DNA from: Nemertoderma westbladi
Taxonomy: Eukaryota > Xenacoelomorpha > Nemertodermatida > Nemertodermatidae
Direction of reading: 5' to 3'
DNA length: 30,502 nucleotides
Assembly: GCA_032718475.1 (NCBI GenBank)
Contig: JAUCBJ010005036.1
Coordinates: 1 to 30,502 of the forward strand
Below, one piece after another: positions 20,654-29,206 of the stretch. How positions within the stretch are numbered: the stretch's first letter is position 1; each line of letters begins with the position of its first letter. Under the pieces are notes generated by a model. It saw nothing but the letters and a program-made list of their open reading frames with translations, searched no databases and was not told the origin of the DNA. The position numbers and the translations under genes were made by a program.

Positions 20654-21404
20654 CTACTGGACACCCGTAGACTGCATACAATACGTACGTTCGCTGGGAT
20701 CGTAAGTTCCGCAACTCATCGTTCCTTTCTGTCCTATCGCTGCGAGCGCGCTCGTCACATCCTGGCTGTTGAACGTCTTGGCCCAGGAGTTATCGTGAAG
20801 GTCACTGACCCCGGCGTACGAGCCAGCCGCCGTGGTAGTTACCAACGAATCGTCGTAATAGAAATGACGTCGACCCGTCAGCTGCTGCATGTTCGGGTTG
20901 AACTCGGGCGATCTGTCGGAGATATCGTACTCTGTAGCCGGTTGCAGGTCGACGCCTTGGGGGTGGCGGCGACGCGGCGTGTCCGTCGTGAGTTGCCGCA
21001 GTTTAACTTCGCCGAATTCCGCCGGAGTCCGCTCGATGTCGCCCCTCAGTCTGGCCATCATTAGGACGTCGGTTATGAACCGAGACGGTAGGTCGTCGTC
21101 CTTGGGGATCAATCGGAACGCGTATACTACCATCTGATAGACGGCCAGCGTTTGGGTAGTTACTATAGCAATGAATATGGCGGCGTTCACATAGTCTTCA
21201 ACATCACGACATTCTTCCCCCACGAATAACACTTCGTAGGATTTATGTGAGAACCAGAAAGCCGTGAGAACGAACTCCGTAAAGCATTGTAACACAAACA
21301 TCCCCGCTATTATTTCCTTGTTGTTTCCCTTTTTCCCGAGGCGCCACACCAAATCTGGGGTAGTTAGGGAAGGCTTCTTAAATTTATAAATACATTCCAT
21401 AAAA
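20654..21404 (-). CDS. Four-transmembrane protein, exon 2 (TM3-TM4 and cytoplasmic tail)
   Basis: I do not recognise the family. It follows TAGACGATTTACAG on the minus strand and starts with the third base of a split Ser codon. In the joined protein (338 residues) it gives residues 90-338. Residues 119-140 (IIAGMFVLQCFTEFVLTAFWF) and 160-185 (AAIFIAIVTTQTLAVYQMVVYAF) are hydrophobic segments, with a loop bearing a single Cys between them. The remaining ~150 residues are hydrophilic with several Tyr, Ser and Thr residues. The Met at 21400 could be an alternative start, but the in-phase join to 21998 makes two exons more likely. Topology resembles LAPTM/MARVEL-like four-pass proteins; I see no diagnostic motif. 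Confidence 0.65.
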
Positions 21405-21472
21405 CTGTAAATCGTCTAGGTGTAGATATTTTTGGGAGGTTAATGTTTCCCTAATAGTGAATCTTCTGAGGA

Positions 21473-21525
21473 GATATTAATTATAATTAGAGATATTAAT
21501 TATAATTAGAGATATTAATTCGCCA
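21473..21525. repeat. Three tandem copies of a ~20-bp AT-rich unit
   Basis: GAGATATTAATTATAATTA repeats two and a half times and runs into GGCGAATTAATATCTC (reverse). Confidence 0.75.
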
Positions 21526-21545
21526 AGGCGGGTTTTGCGTCAGTT

Positions 21546-21565
21546 CCCCCCCCCCCCCCCCCCCC
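21546..21565. repeat. C20 homopolymer tract
   Basis: Twenty consecutive C residues in the putative intron of the four-transmembrane gene. Confidence 0.8.
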
Positions 21566-21997
21566 GTCTCCTACAAATTATAGAGGAACTCAGACATCAG
21601 TATCATTTAATTTTTAATATATTAAATGTCACTTTTTTTTAATTCATTTTAATCAACTAGGCCTATATTTTGTTATTTTATCACACAACGCTTTATTGTA
21701 TTAAAGAAATATAATTGTCAAAATTATAATTTTATGTCGTTTTAACCGAAGCATTTCCATACACCAAACAAAAAAATTAAGGGTGTGGGGGCTCCTCAAG
21801 AAATCAACAGATAATTAATTACTTACAAAAAGGGAGCTTACAAATTTTATGAAATTTGCGAAATTTGTGTCACTGTGGGGGAAACTTTCTTTACAATTGT
21901 TTTAGTTTTTATAACCTATCCAATGAAATTTTTATAACCTATCCAATTAAATATCGTTTATGAAGGCTTCCCTATTGGTATGGTCCCAGTCTTGTAC

Positions 21998-22263
21998 GAT
22001 ATGTAGTAGAGAAGGAGAAGAGTTCTTGTGTTTCTCTTCTCCACCTTGTCCTTTATAAGGTGCCATGCGGTATAGAATCCAAGGATTTTCGCGAGATACC
22101 AGACAACCAATAGAACCTGTAGTTCGGCGTACGAATGGACATACTCGTTGAGATGGAGGGCAGGTAGTAGTCCTGGCGGCCGCAGCAAAGCTAAACCCAA
22201 TAATAACAAATTAAAATTCACCGCAAATATCGTTAAAACCCGAGTTTTCTTGGATACTTCCAT
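21998..22263 (-). CDS. Four-transmembrane protein, exon 1 (TM1-TM2)
   Basis: It encodes residues 1-88 and two bases of Ser89. MEVSKKTR precedes a first hydrophobic segment (about 8-27, VLTIFAVNFNLLLLGLALL). A second spans about 47-69 (ELQVLLVVWYLAKILGFYTAW), followed by a basic stretch (KDKVEKRNTR), which suggests a cytoplasmic N terminus and first inner loop. The open frame runs on to a stop at 21958, but the GT at 21997 joins in phase to the acceptor at 21405. Upstream the frame stays open to a CAG at 22311, so the exon could start at 22310 and join the candidate exon at 22647-22953, again in phase. Start choice is therefore tentative. Confidence 0.6.
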
Positions 22264-22310
22264 CGTTTCCCTTATTTCACCATCATTGCAAAATTTGCAA
22301 TTATTTTTTA

Positions 22311-22646
22311 CTGATTATATTATTTCGAAATCCTTACGTATTTAAATTACATTGTAATGTAAAAATATTATAATAATGTACTGCATTGCATCGTAGATTA
22401 CTTACGAACAAGTAGGTGGGATTTTATATTGATATTACATTACAATGTGTATGTATGTATGAGTGTTATATTCTCGAATTATAATATTTACGGAGACCCA
22501 AAGAAATCCTATTGAATGTTATACTATTTCTATAGAAACCCCGACTAATTTTTTTACTATGTATTTTTTGTTTTTATTTTGACTTATTTTGATTTTTGAC
22601 GTGGAAATACATGCTAGTAGGCCTAGTCCGGCAGATATTGCACTAC
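22311..22646. other. AT-rich gap between minus-strand exons
   Basis: No gene is visible. On the minus strand it begins with GTAGTG (donor-like, 22641-22646) and ends with ATATAATCAG (acceptor-like). It could be an intron. Confidence 0.4.
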
Positions 22647-22953
22647 CTTGCAGGGGAGTATAGTATAGATAGTAAAGATAGTTTCGGGTTGGTAATAATA
22701 TTCTGTTGTCATCAATAATCTGACTGTTACCCAACTGGCATTTTTGAGGATTTTCATATAAGTGACCAAATTCTACTAGAACGCCATGCACCGTCTCCGA
22801 TTGCAGGCTTGGTTGTGTGGTTGGGTTGAGATGCTTGATTACCATTGAATCTTGATTATTGCGGTGTTCGCCCCACGTCAGGTCAATGTGATGTAAATTC
22901 AAATGTATAAACAAGATTGCCCAGCAGTGCGTTTGCGATCCCGAGATGAACAT
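22647..22953 (-). CDS. Candidate first exon of a minus-strand gene, divergent from CDK8
   Basis: ATG at 22953 opens 102 codons that look like real protein: the start is hydrophobic (MFISGSQTHCWAILFIHLNL), followed by a DLTWGEHRNNQDSMVIKHLN segment, an SETVHGVLVEFGHLYENPQK segment and an RILLPTRNYLYYLYYTPLQ segment. The first part could be a signal peptide or a beta-strand. A CAAG|GTAGTG donor ends it, leaving one codon base. This phase fits both the extended 22310 exon and the 18959 terminal exon. I do not recognise it. GC content is higher than in its flanks, which supports coding, but without a database match it stays tentative. Confidence 0.4.
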
Positions 22954-23114
22954 CAGGAAAGAAACAAAAAAAAATATTCCTAAATTTTGTATCGTTCTTT
23001 ATTTTGAGTTGCATTCTATCGTAAAGCAGTCGACCACACTGTCATCTGTCCACTTATCTGCTTATTACTCTACCCCCGTTAGGCCTGCCGATATCTAAGC
23101 AATAAGCTGAAGCT
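22954..23114. promoter_or_regulatory. Short gap between divergent starts; CDK8 promoter region
   Basis: The 161 bases separate the CDK8 ATG from the minus-strand ATG at 22953. If both are genes they share a bidirectional promoter. I see no TATA box close to either start. Confidence 0.35.
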
Positions 23115-24458
23115 ATGGATTTTGAATACAAATCTAAACTCACCAATCGGAGACAGAAAGTTGAAGACATATTTACCTACGAGGGTTGCAAAGTTGGCCG
23201 GGGAACGTATGGCCACGTCTACAAAGCGCGACGGAAGGAAGACGGAAAAGAGTTCGCGCTGAAACAGATCGAAGGAACTGGTATCTCGATGTCGGCCTGT
23301 CGGGAGATTGCGTTGCTACGGGAACTCAAACACCCCAACGTCATCAGCCTCCAACGCGTCTTCCTTTCCCATCTGGACCGCCGAGTCTGGTTGCTATTCG
23401 ATTTCGCGGAACACGATCTTTGGCACATCATAAAGTTCCATCGTTCCTCCAAAGCCAACCGCAAGAACGTCCCCGTGCCGAGAAACATGGTTAAATCGCT
23501 TCTATTCCAGATCCTCTCCGGTATCAACTATATCCATTCCAACTGGGTTCTCCATCGAGATTTAAAACCCGCGAACATTTTGGTAATGGGTGAGGGCGCT
23601 GAGCGCGGGATGGTAAAGATCGCTGACATGGGATTCGCGCGACTTTTTAACTCCCCGATTAAACCGCTCGCCGACCTCGACCCGGTGGTGGTGACGTTCT
23701 GGTACCGCGCCCCCGAACTTCTTCTGGGCGCCCGTCACTACACCAAGGCCATCGACATCTGGGCCATCGGCTGTATCTTCGCGGAACTCTTAACATCCGA
23801 GCCGATCTTCCACTGCCGACAGGAAGACATAAAGACCTCCAACCCGTACCACCACGACCAACTCGACAGAATATTCTCAGTTATGGGTTTCCCTGCAGAA
23901 AAGGAATGGGAAGACATTCGCAAGATGCCTGAACATCCAACCTTACTGAAGGACTTTCATAGAAGTAATTACTCTCATTGCAGTCTCCTTAAGTACATGG
24001 ATAAACACAGACTGCGAACCGACACTAAACAGTTCGCATTGCTGCAAAGGATGTTGGTGATGGACCCGTTGAAGCGACTGACCTCGGAGGCGGCCTTGCA
24101 GGATGGTTACTTCGTGGAAGAACCCACTCCAACCGTAGACGTGTTTAACTCTATGGCCATCCCGTACCCAAAGCGAGAGTTTATAACGGACGAGGAGGGA
24201 GAAGATAAAACCGGTAGTTCGAAGATCGGGACGGGGGAACCGCCTAATAAACGGGTGCGGGTCGCTGCCCACAGCGGGGGTCCCCCGCCCGAGTTCCAGA
24301 AACCCTCGCAGCCGGGAGGCATTATCGGCGGGTTCTCTAGCGGCGCGGGAGGTCGGCTCACTCCAATGCACGGAGGCGGGGCCGCCAATCAGCAGCAGGT
24401 GCACCAGGGGAACGCCGCTATGTACCAGCAGAATCCGGGTAGTAGGGGAATATTCTAG
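23115..24458 (+). CDS. CDK8: CDK8-type Mediator kinase, single exon (447 aa)
   Basis: It is the cyclin-C-dependent kinase of the Mediator kinase module (with MED12 and MED13), which phosphorylates transcription factors and RNA polymerase II machinery in the nucleus. Residues 1-20 ([18 protein letters not shown]) match the CDK8/CDK19-specific N-terminal helix. Then come GRGTYG (29-34 region), catalytic Lys50, SMSACRE (58-64) in place of [15 protein letters not shown] (147-154), and the CDK8-specific DMG (171-173). In the T-loop, [17 protein letters not shown] has no threonine at the usual activating position. [20 protein letters not shown] is a signature of the family. The tail is Gly/Gln-rich and ends at 447, slightly shorter than human CDK8. 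One exon holds the full frame with no stop. A vertebrate CDK8 versus CDK19 split does not apply here. Confidence 0.98.
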   Translation: MDFEYKSKLTNRRQKVEDIFTYEGCKVGRGTYGHVYKARRKEDGKEFALKQIEGTGISMSACREIALLRELKHPNVISLQRVFLSHLDRRVWLLFDFAEHDLWHIIKFHRSSKANRKNVPVPRNMVKSLLFQILSGINYIHSNWVLHRDLKPANILVMGEGAERGMVKIADMGFARLFNSPIKPLADLDPVVVTFWYRAPELLLGARHYTKAIDIWAIGCIFAELLTSEPIFHCRQEDIKTSNPYHHDQLDRIFSVMGFPAEKEWEDIRKMPEHPTLLKDFHRSNYSHCSLLKYMDKHRLRTDTKQFALLQRMLVMDPLKRLTSEAALQDGYFVEEPTPTVDVFNSMAIPYPKREFITDEEGEDKTGSSKIGTGEPPNKRVRVAAHSGGPPPEFQKPSQPGGIIGGFSSGAGGRLTPMHGGGAANQQQVHQGNAAMYQQNPGSRGIF

Positions 24459-24522
24459 AACCATCGAGGTAGGGTGAATGTGCTAGAACCCGGAAACTAT
24501 GGTAATATTCTCTGGGTTAGCC

Positions 24523-24528
24523 AATAAA
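24523..24528 (+). terminator. Polyadenylation signal of CDK8
   Basis: AATAAA about 65 bases after the stop codon. Confidence 0.55.
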
Positions 24529-24895
24529 CTATAAATTTAATTGCAAATATTTTAGAAACTGTAAATTATTATTGTGATATAAAGCCCTACAGTATTTATT
24601 TATTATTAAATATTTTAATATTATATTTTGCTGGCCAAGTTACTCACGAGCGAGGATTGTGTGTGGGTGAAGGTTTTTTGTGTGTAAAGAAACACGCAAC
24701 GGACCCAGATATAATTTTACAAAACAACTTCCATTGTTCTACAAATCCTAACGGAATCTAATAGAGTTTCCTAATTAGTTTCACTTTTAATATTTTGCCA
24801 CAAACTAACTACTTACGATACGACCCTAGTGTAGTTACTGTATGTAGGCCTACCGAGCGAGGGAGGTAAGGTCAGCGTAATAAAGTGTCCTTTTT

Positions 24896-24909
24896 TACAC
24901 CATGGTGTA
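24896..24909. other. Possible excision scar of a TA-flanked element
   Basis: TACACCATGGTGTA is a perfect palindrome. It reads as TA, then the terminal CACCA and TGGTG of the elements at 26463 and 27376, then TA. Confidence 0.35.
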
Positions 24910-25111
24910 CATAATTTTGTTACATTATGTCAACTTATCGGCGTTCTGGATGCTTATTTAATAATTAATAGCTTTAATATTGAGCCAATGGCTTATTAAA
25001 ATGTGCAATCACCAATAACACCCCACAGGCCCACACCAATAATGTGTGTTTAAGTGTGTTAGATTTCTATCCAAAACAATAAACGAGACTTTATTTCCCT
25101 TGCAGATATTC

Positions 25112-25753
25112 CCTTGCAGATTCCAAATATGTAACAATATCTGAATTTCGTTGAGAAACAACTGAGATATAGGCGTTCAAATATTTCAAGAATTATCGTT
25201 CTCTGCAGGCCATTTATTCTATTTAATAAATAAACAAAATTCTAGAATGTGTTATTTATTTTATGAGTTGGTGGGCAACAGCGGTAATCCTATCCAATAT
25301 ATCTAATGCGTAGCTAATCATACATAAACAAATTGTTCCAGAACATCGCGTATTTATTAAATAGAATAAATGGCCTTCAGCGAACAATAATTCTTGAAAT
25401 CTTTGAACGCCTATATCTCAGCTGTCTCTCAACGAAATTCAGATATTGTTACATATTTGGAATCCTTGCAACGCAAGCTTTCTATTTATATGAAATATAT
25501 AAATAAATTATGAATAATGTGAAGAATGGCTACGATACGGAAGGTGAGATTTCGCAAAAGGCACTTTTTTAAAACGCTTCTAAAAAATTTAAAGGCGAAA
25601 TCGGAAATTCCGTCTTCATCGTAACAACCACGGTGAGTTGAACTACTGTAGTTGTTTTTCAAATTTCAAGCAATATGATAAAGATTTTTAGAAAAATCTG
25701 GGGGGGGGGGGGGTGTGTCATCAGAAAATGACACTATATTACGGGACATGGTG
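25112..25753. mobile_element. Palindromic TA-element, copy 1 (left tip missing)
   Basis: The arms at about 25112-25250 and 25320-25480 are inverted copies of each other (TTCCAAATATGTAACAATAT against its reverse). The right arm goes on to the tip at 25753 (GGGACATGGTG, then TA), passing a G14 tract at 25700-25713. The left tip, with its C tract and CACCATG end, is missing. No coding potential is evident. Confidence 0.75.
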
Positions 25754-25944
25754 TATAATAATTATATTAATGAATAATTATAAGATAGCGGATAACTATA
25801 ATTAAGTTTATTGCGAGATTATAACAGTATTATAATATATTTACAATTAATATATTACAACAGGGCCCAGAACCACAAAAAACATACACAGTTACAATCA
25901 CCAAAATATTAGGATTCATTAATTTTAGTTAAAAAATAAAATAA

Positions 25945-26034
25945 TAGCATTTATTAATTTAGGATATGACATATTATTAGCATTTATTAATTTAGGATAT
26001 GAAACCACTAGCATTTATTAATTTAGGATATAAC
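25945..26034. repeat. Three ~32-bp tandem repeats inside the 42-bp-TIR element
   Basis: Each copy contains TAGCATTTATTAATTTAGGA followed by TATGA or TATAA; starts lie at 25945, 25978 and 26009. Confidence 0.85.
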
Positions 26035-26392
26035 GCAACATGTATCAACATATTATTTCCGGGCATATATCATTAGTTCTCATAATGTATAAAAAATTCA
26101 GTTAAAATACATACTGTATAACTCATTATCAACTTTATACTGTACATACAATGTAATTATAATAGTCCTAATCATATTAGATTAATTATACAGTTACCAT
26201 GTCATTACTGCTATAGACCTACACTGTACTCATAGTCAGAATTCAGAATGCCCGAGTATCACTATATTAATATTACAATTACTGTATTTACATCTGAATG
26301 ACATTAATCATACTTATAAGTGTTTTACTATCCCTTTCCATTGTATTGTACCCTTATCATTATTATTTGTTAACCCACCTACAGACCTATAT

Positions 26393-26421
26393 CTGATGAA
26401 GCACCGCCTGTCGGTACGAAA
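26393..26421 (+). ncRNA. Hammerhead-ribozyme-like core (weak)
   Basis: CTGATGA is followed by AAGC, ACCG, CCTGT, CGGT, AC and then GAAA. ACCG/CGGT would form stem II, and the two flanking boxes match the hammerhead core. One extra base lies between box and stem. I do not find a clean stem III with an NUH cleavage site or a stem I partner, so activity is doubtful. It overlaps the start of the right 42-bp inverted end. Confidence 0.25.
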
Positions 26422-26462
26422 TATATTATAATACTGTTATAATCTCGCAATAAACTTAATTA

Positions 26463-27332
26463 CACCATGTCCCGTAATATAGTGTCATTTTCTGATGACA
26501 CGGACCCCCCACCCCCCCCCCCCCCCAGATTTTTCTACAAATCTTTATCATATTGCTTGAAATTTGAAACACCACTAGTTCCACTCACCGTCGATGACCC
26601 CATAAAGTCGGAATTTTCGATGTTGTCTTTAAATTTTTTTATAAGCGTTTTAAAAAAGTGTCTTTTGCGAAATCGCACCCTCTGTATCGTGTCGATTCTT
26701 CACATTAGTCGTAATTTTTTCATATCATTAAAAAGCTTGCGTTGCAAGGATTCCAAATATGTAACAATATCTGAATTTCGTTAAGAAACAGCTGAGATAT
26801 AGGCGTTCAAAGATTTCAAGAAGTATTGTTCCCTGAAGGCCATTTATTCCATTTAATAAATACACGATGTTCTGGAACAGTTTGTTTTAGTCTGAATAGC
26901 TACGCAATATATTTATGGAATAGGAATACCGCTGTTGCCAACCTACTTATAAAATAAATAAAACATTCTAGAATTTTGTGTATTCATTAAATAGAATAAA
27001 TGGCCTTCAGCGAACGATAATTCTTGCAATCTTTGAACGCCTATCTCAGTTGTTTCTCAACGAAATTCAGATATTGTTACATATTTGGAATCCTTGCAAC
27101 GCAAGCTTTTTAATGATATGAAATAATTACGACTAATGTGAAGAATGGCCACGATACGGATGGTGCGATTTCGCAAAAGACACTTTTTTAAAATGCTTAT
27201 AAGAAAAATGTAAAGGCAAAATCCTAGTTGTGTTTCGAATTTCAAGCAATATGATAAAGATTTGTAGAAAAATCTGGGGGGGGGGGGGGGTCCGTGTCAT
27301 CAGAAAATGACACTATATTACGGGACATGGTG
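26463..27332. mobile_element. Palindromic TA-element, copy 2 (complete)
   Basis: 870 bp, beginning CACCATGTCCCGTAATATAG and ending with its reverse complement, with TA outside both ends. Arms exceed 400 bp. They include a C15 tract at 26512-26526 in the left arm and a G15 tract at 27276-27290 in the right, placed to pair. Open frames at 26467-26784 and 27057-27245 translate the two arms into the same peptide ending, a consequence of the palindrome and not evidence of a gene. The loop around 26885-26950 is short and AT-rich. Confidence 0.85.
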
Positions 27333-27375
27333 TATATTTATACTATGAATCAACCATCATTAACTCAATTAATTA

Positions 27376-28269
27376 CACCATGTCCCTGAATATAGTGTCG
27401 TAATTCAGTGACACCCCCCTACTTTTTCTACAAATCTTAATGAGATTGCATGAAATTTGAAACAGAGATAGTTTCACCTCCCGACCACTGACTGGGTGAG
27501 CCAGAATTTTTATTTTTGCTTTCAATCTTTAGCTACAAGCGTTTAAAAAAAGTGTCTCCGTCGATATTACCCCAGTTACACCGCAGTTATACTTCTACCT
27601 TAGTTGTTTGTTGGTACCAATGGAAAGCTGGCCCTGCAAGGATTTCAAATATGTAACGCAATTTGAATTTCGTAGAAAAATAGCTGAGATGTGGGCGTTC
27701 AAATCTTGCATGGTTTTGCACCGGCGCGGGGCTATTTTATTCTATTAATAAATAAACCATATTCGCGAACATTTTTTAAATGTATGAATAGCTACGTAAT
27801 AGTATGATTAAAGATGTAAGTAATGCATTGTTGCCCAGCTATGTATTTGGATAAACAAAATATTCCAGATTATGTTTATTAAATATAATAAAATAGCCTC
27901 TCGCAGGTGCATAACCATGCAACATTTGAACGCCCATATCTCCGCTATTTTTCAACGAAATTCAAATTGCGTTACATATTTGAAATCCTTGCAGGGCCAG
28001 CTTACAAATGGTACCAACAAACAGCTAACAGTATAAGGTAGAAGAATAACTGCGGTGTAACTGGTGTAATATCGCTGGAGACACTTTTTTTAAACGCTTG
28101 AGCTAAAGATTGAAAGCAAAAATTAAAATTCTGGCTCACCCAGTCAGTGGTCGGGAGGTGAAACTATCTCTGTTTCAAATTTCATGCAATTTCATTAAGA
28201 TTTGTAGAAAAATTTGGGGGGGGGGGGGGGGTGTCACTGAATTACGACATTATATTCTGGGACATGGTG
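27376..28269. mobile_element. Palindromic TA-element, copy 3 (complete, diverged)
   Basis: 894 bp with TA outside both ends. The tips read CACCATGTCCCTGAATATAG and its reverse. Arms share GGCCCTGCAAGGATTTCAAA and TCAACGAAATTCAAATTGCG-like words with copy 2 but are clearly diverged. A G16 tract (28216-28231) lies in the right arm; the left has only a C6 run. No coding potential. Confidence 0.85.
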
Positions 28270-28842
28270 TATAACGGATAACGTAAATAATATTGATTTA
28301 CATTACTTTACCTCGGGTTTCTATAATAACATGAAAAATATATAATTCTAGAATATTACTGTTATGGAACAATATCGATTTAGATAAGTTACCGTAAGAT
28401 TAATTACATTTTTTTTAAACGAAATTGATTTATAACAAAGTAATTATTGAAATATTCATAACTAGACATTTTAAAGAAAGCAATCCAATTTATTCAACGT
28501 ATTTTCTTCTAAAAATATTCTCAAGTTATGACAGTAAAGCCATTCCATCGAAATAAGTTTCGCGTGAAATAAGAATTCATTCCTGTGTGATTATAACGTC
28601 CGAACCGGAATTGTCCACTCTACTGAATGAATAAAGAATGTAAAACTAACACAACTGTAGATTTTTTTATATATTTTTTTTATATATATTAGATTAGATA
28701 TTTAATGGTAATTATCCCATATATACGTGATACAACTATAAATCATAAGGTTATTTTTTTGAGTAAGATATTGTTTACACTTAACTATATTTTGAAGTAA
28801 AAACGTTGGATATACGGTATTATAATCACTGAAAATATCAGT
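28270..28842. other. AT-rich upstream region of the GW-repeat gene
   Basis: No gene is visible. AATAAA at 28630-28635 has no clear owner. A TTTTTTATATATTTTTTTTA stretch near 28662-28690 could act as an AT-rich promoter, about 150 bases before the ATG. Confidence 0.4.
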
Positions 28843-29206
28843 ATGAAAGAAGGCCGTAGTCAGTCACAATCAAAAAATGGTTGGAAACTTTTGTCTGGTC
28901 CTGTGGCAGTTCCGGAGAAGGGCGGGTGGAAAGTCATAAAGGGCCCTGTCGCAGTTCCCTTTAGTGGCTTTCTTAATAAAAATAAAGGCATCAAGTCAAA
29001 TCGAAAGTCTTCTAAGCAAAAGGTGTCACGGAATAGATTTTCGAAATCACAGTCAAAAAGAAAACTTTCTAGAGGTTCAAAGGGCCAATCCAAATCTAAA
29101 GGAAAGGCGGTATTTGTTGAGAAACGGTCGAAAAGTGCGGGAAAAAGATCAGGCAGGAGAAAGACAAAGTCTTTGGAATCACGAGGATCGAAGCGTTTAA
29201 CGAATG
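28843..29206 (+). CDS. GW-GPVAVP repeat protein, exon 1 (partial gene)
   Basis: I know no named family for this. Exon 1 gives residues 1-121 and one further base. Two tandem 15-residue repeats, GWKLLSGPVAVP (13-24) and GWKVIKGPVAVP (28-39), are followed by a long Lys/Arg/Ser-rich, disordered stretch (SKSQSKRKLSRGSKGQSKSK and similar). No signal peptide is evident, so a nuclear or cytoplasmic role is more likely than secretion. I end the exon at AATG|GTAGGT (29207): this phase joins in frame to the acceptor at 30203, and the next exon carries the same repeat. Without splicing the frame would stop at 29247 inside the minisatellite. Residues 110-121 (LESRGSKRLTNG) are encoded by the first minisatellite unit. 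Confidence 0.75.

Larger units (their letters stand above)
21405..21997 (-). other. Putative intron of the four-transmembrane gene
   Basis: Minus-strand donor GTACAAG (weak) and acceptor TTTACAG. It contains three copies of a ~20-bp GAGATATTAATTATAATTA unit (21473-21525) and a C20 tract (21546-21565). Two GGATAGGTTATAAAAA-like copies lie near 21905-21945. Confidence 0.5.
24459..25111. other. Intergenic DNA after CDK8
   Basis: AT-rich with no coding signal. It contains GTAGGCCTACC at 24844-24854 and the 14-bp palindrome TACACCATGGTGTA at 24896-24909, which equals two fused ends of the TA-flanked elements further right. Confidence 0.6.
25801..26460. mobile_element. TA-flanked element with perfect 42-bp inverted ends
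   Basis: 25801-25842 and 26419-26460 are exact reverse complements (42 of 42), starting ATTAAGTTTATTGCG. A TA dinucleotide stands directly outside each end (25799-25800 and 26461-26462), consistent with a Tc1/mariner-type TA target duplication. The right TA is shared with the neighbouring palindromic element. Inside are three ~31-33-bp repeats (TAGCATTTATTAATTTAGGA at 25945, 25978 and 26009) and no open frame. Size 660 bp. Confidence 0.75.

Noticed and set aside
20482-20670. 62-residue protein with MTYVSRPTVAY repeats
   Set aside because: It is the translation of a 33-bp tandem repeat and probably lies in the 3' UTR of the opposite-strand gene.
23115-24458. CDK8 as a processed pseudogene
   Set aside because: The frame is intact, all catalytic motifs are present, there is no poly-A tail, and nearby DCAF1 is also intron-poor.
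26467-27245. Two open frames with the same C-terminal peptide
   Set aside because: They lie in opposite arms of one palindrome, so the shared peptide follows from the inverted repeat.
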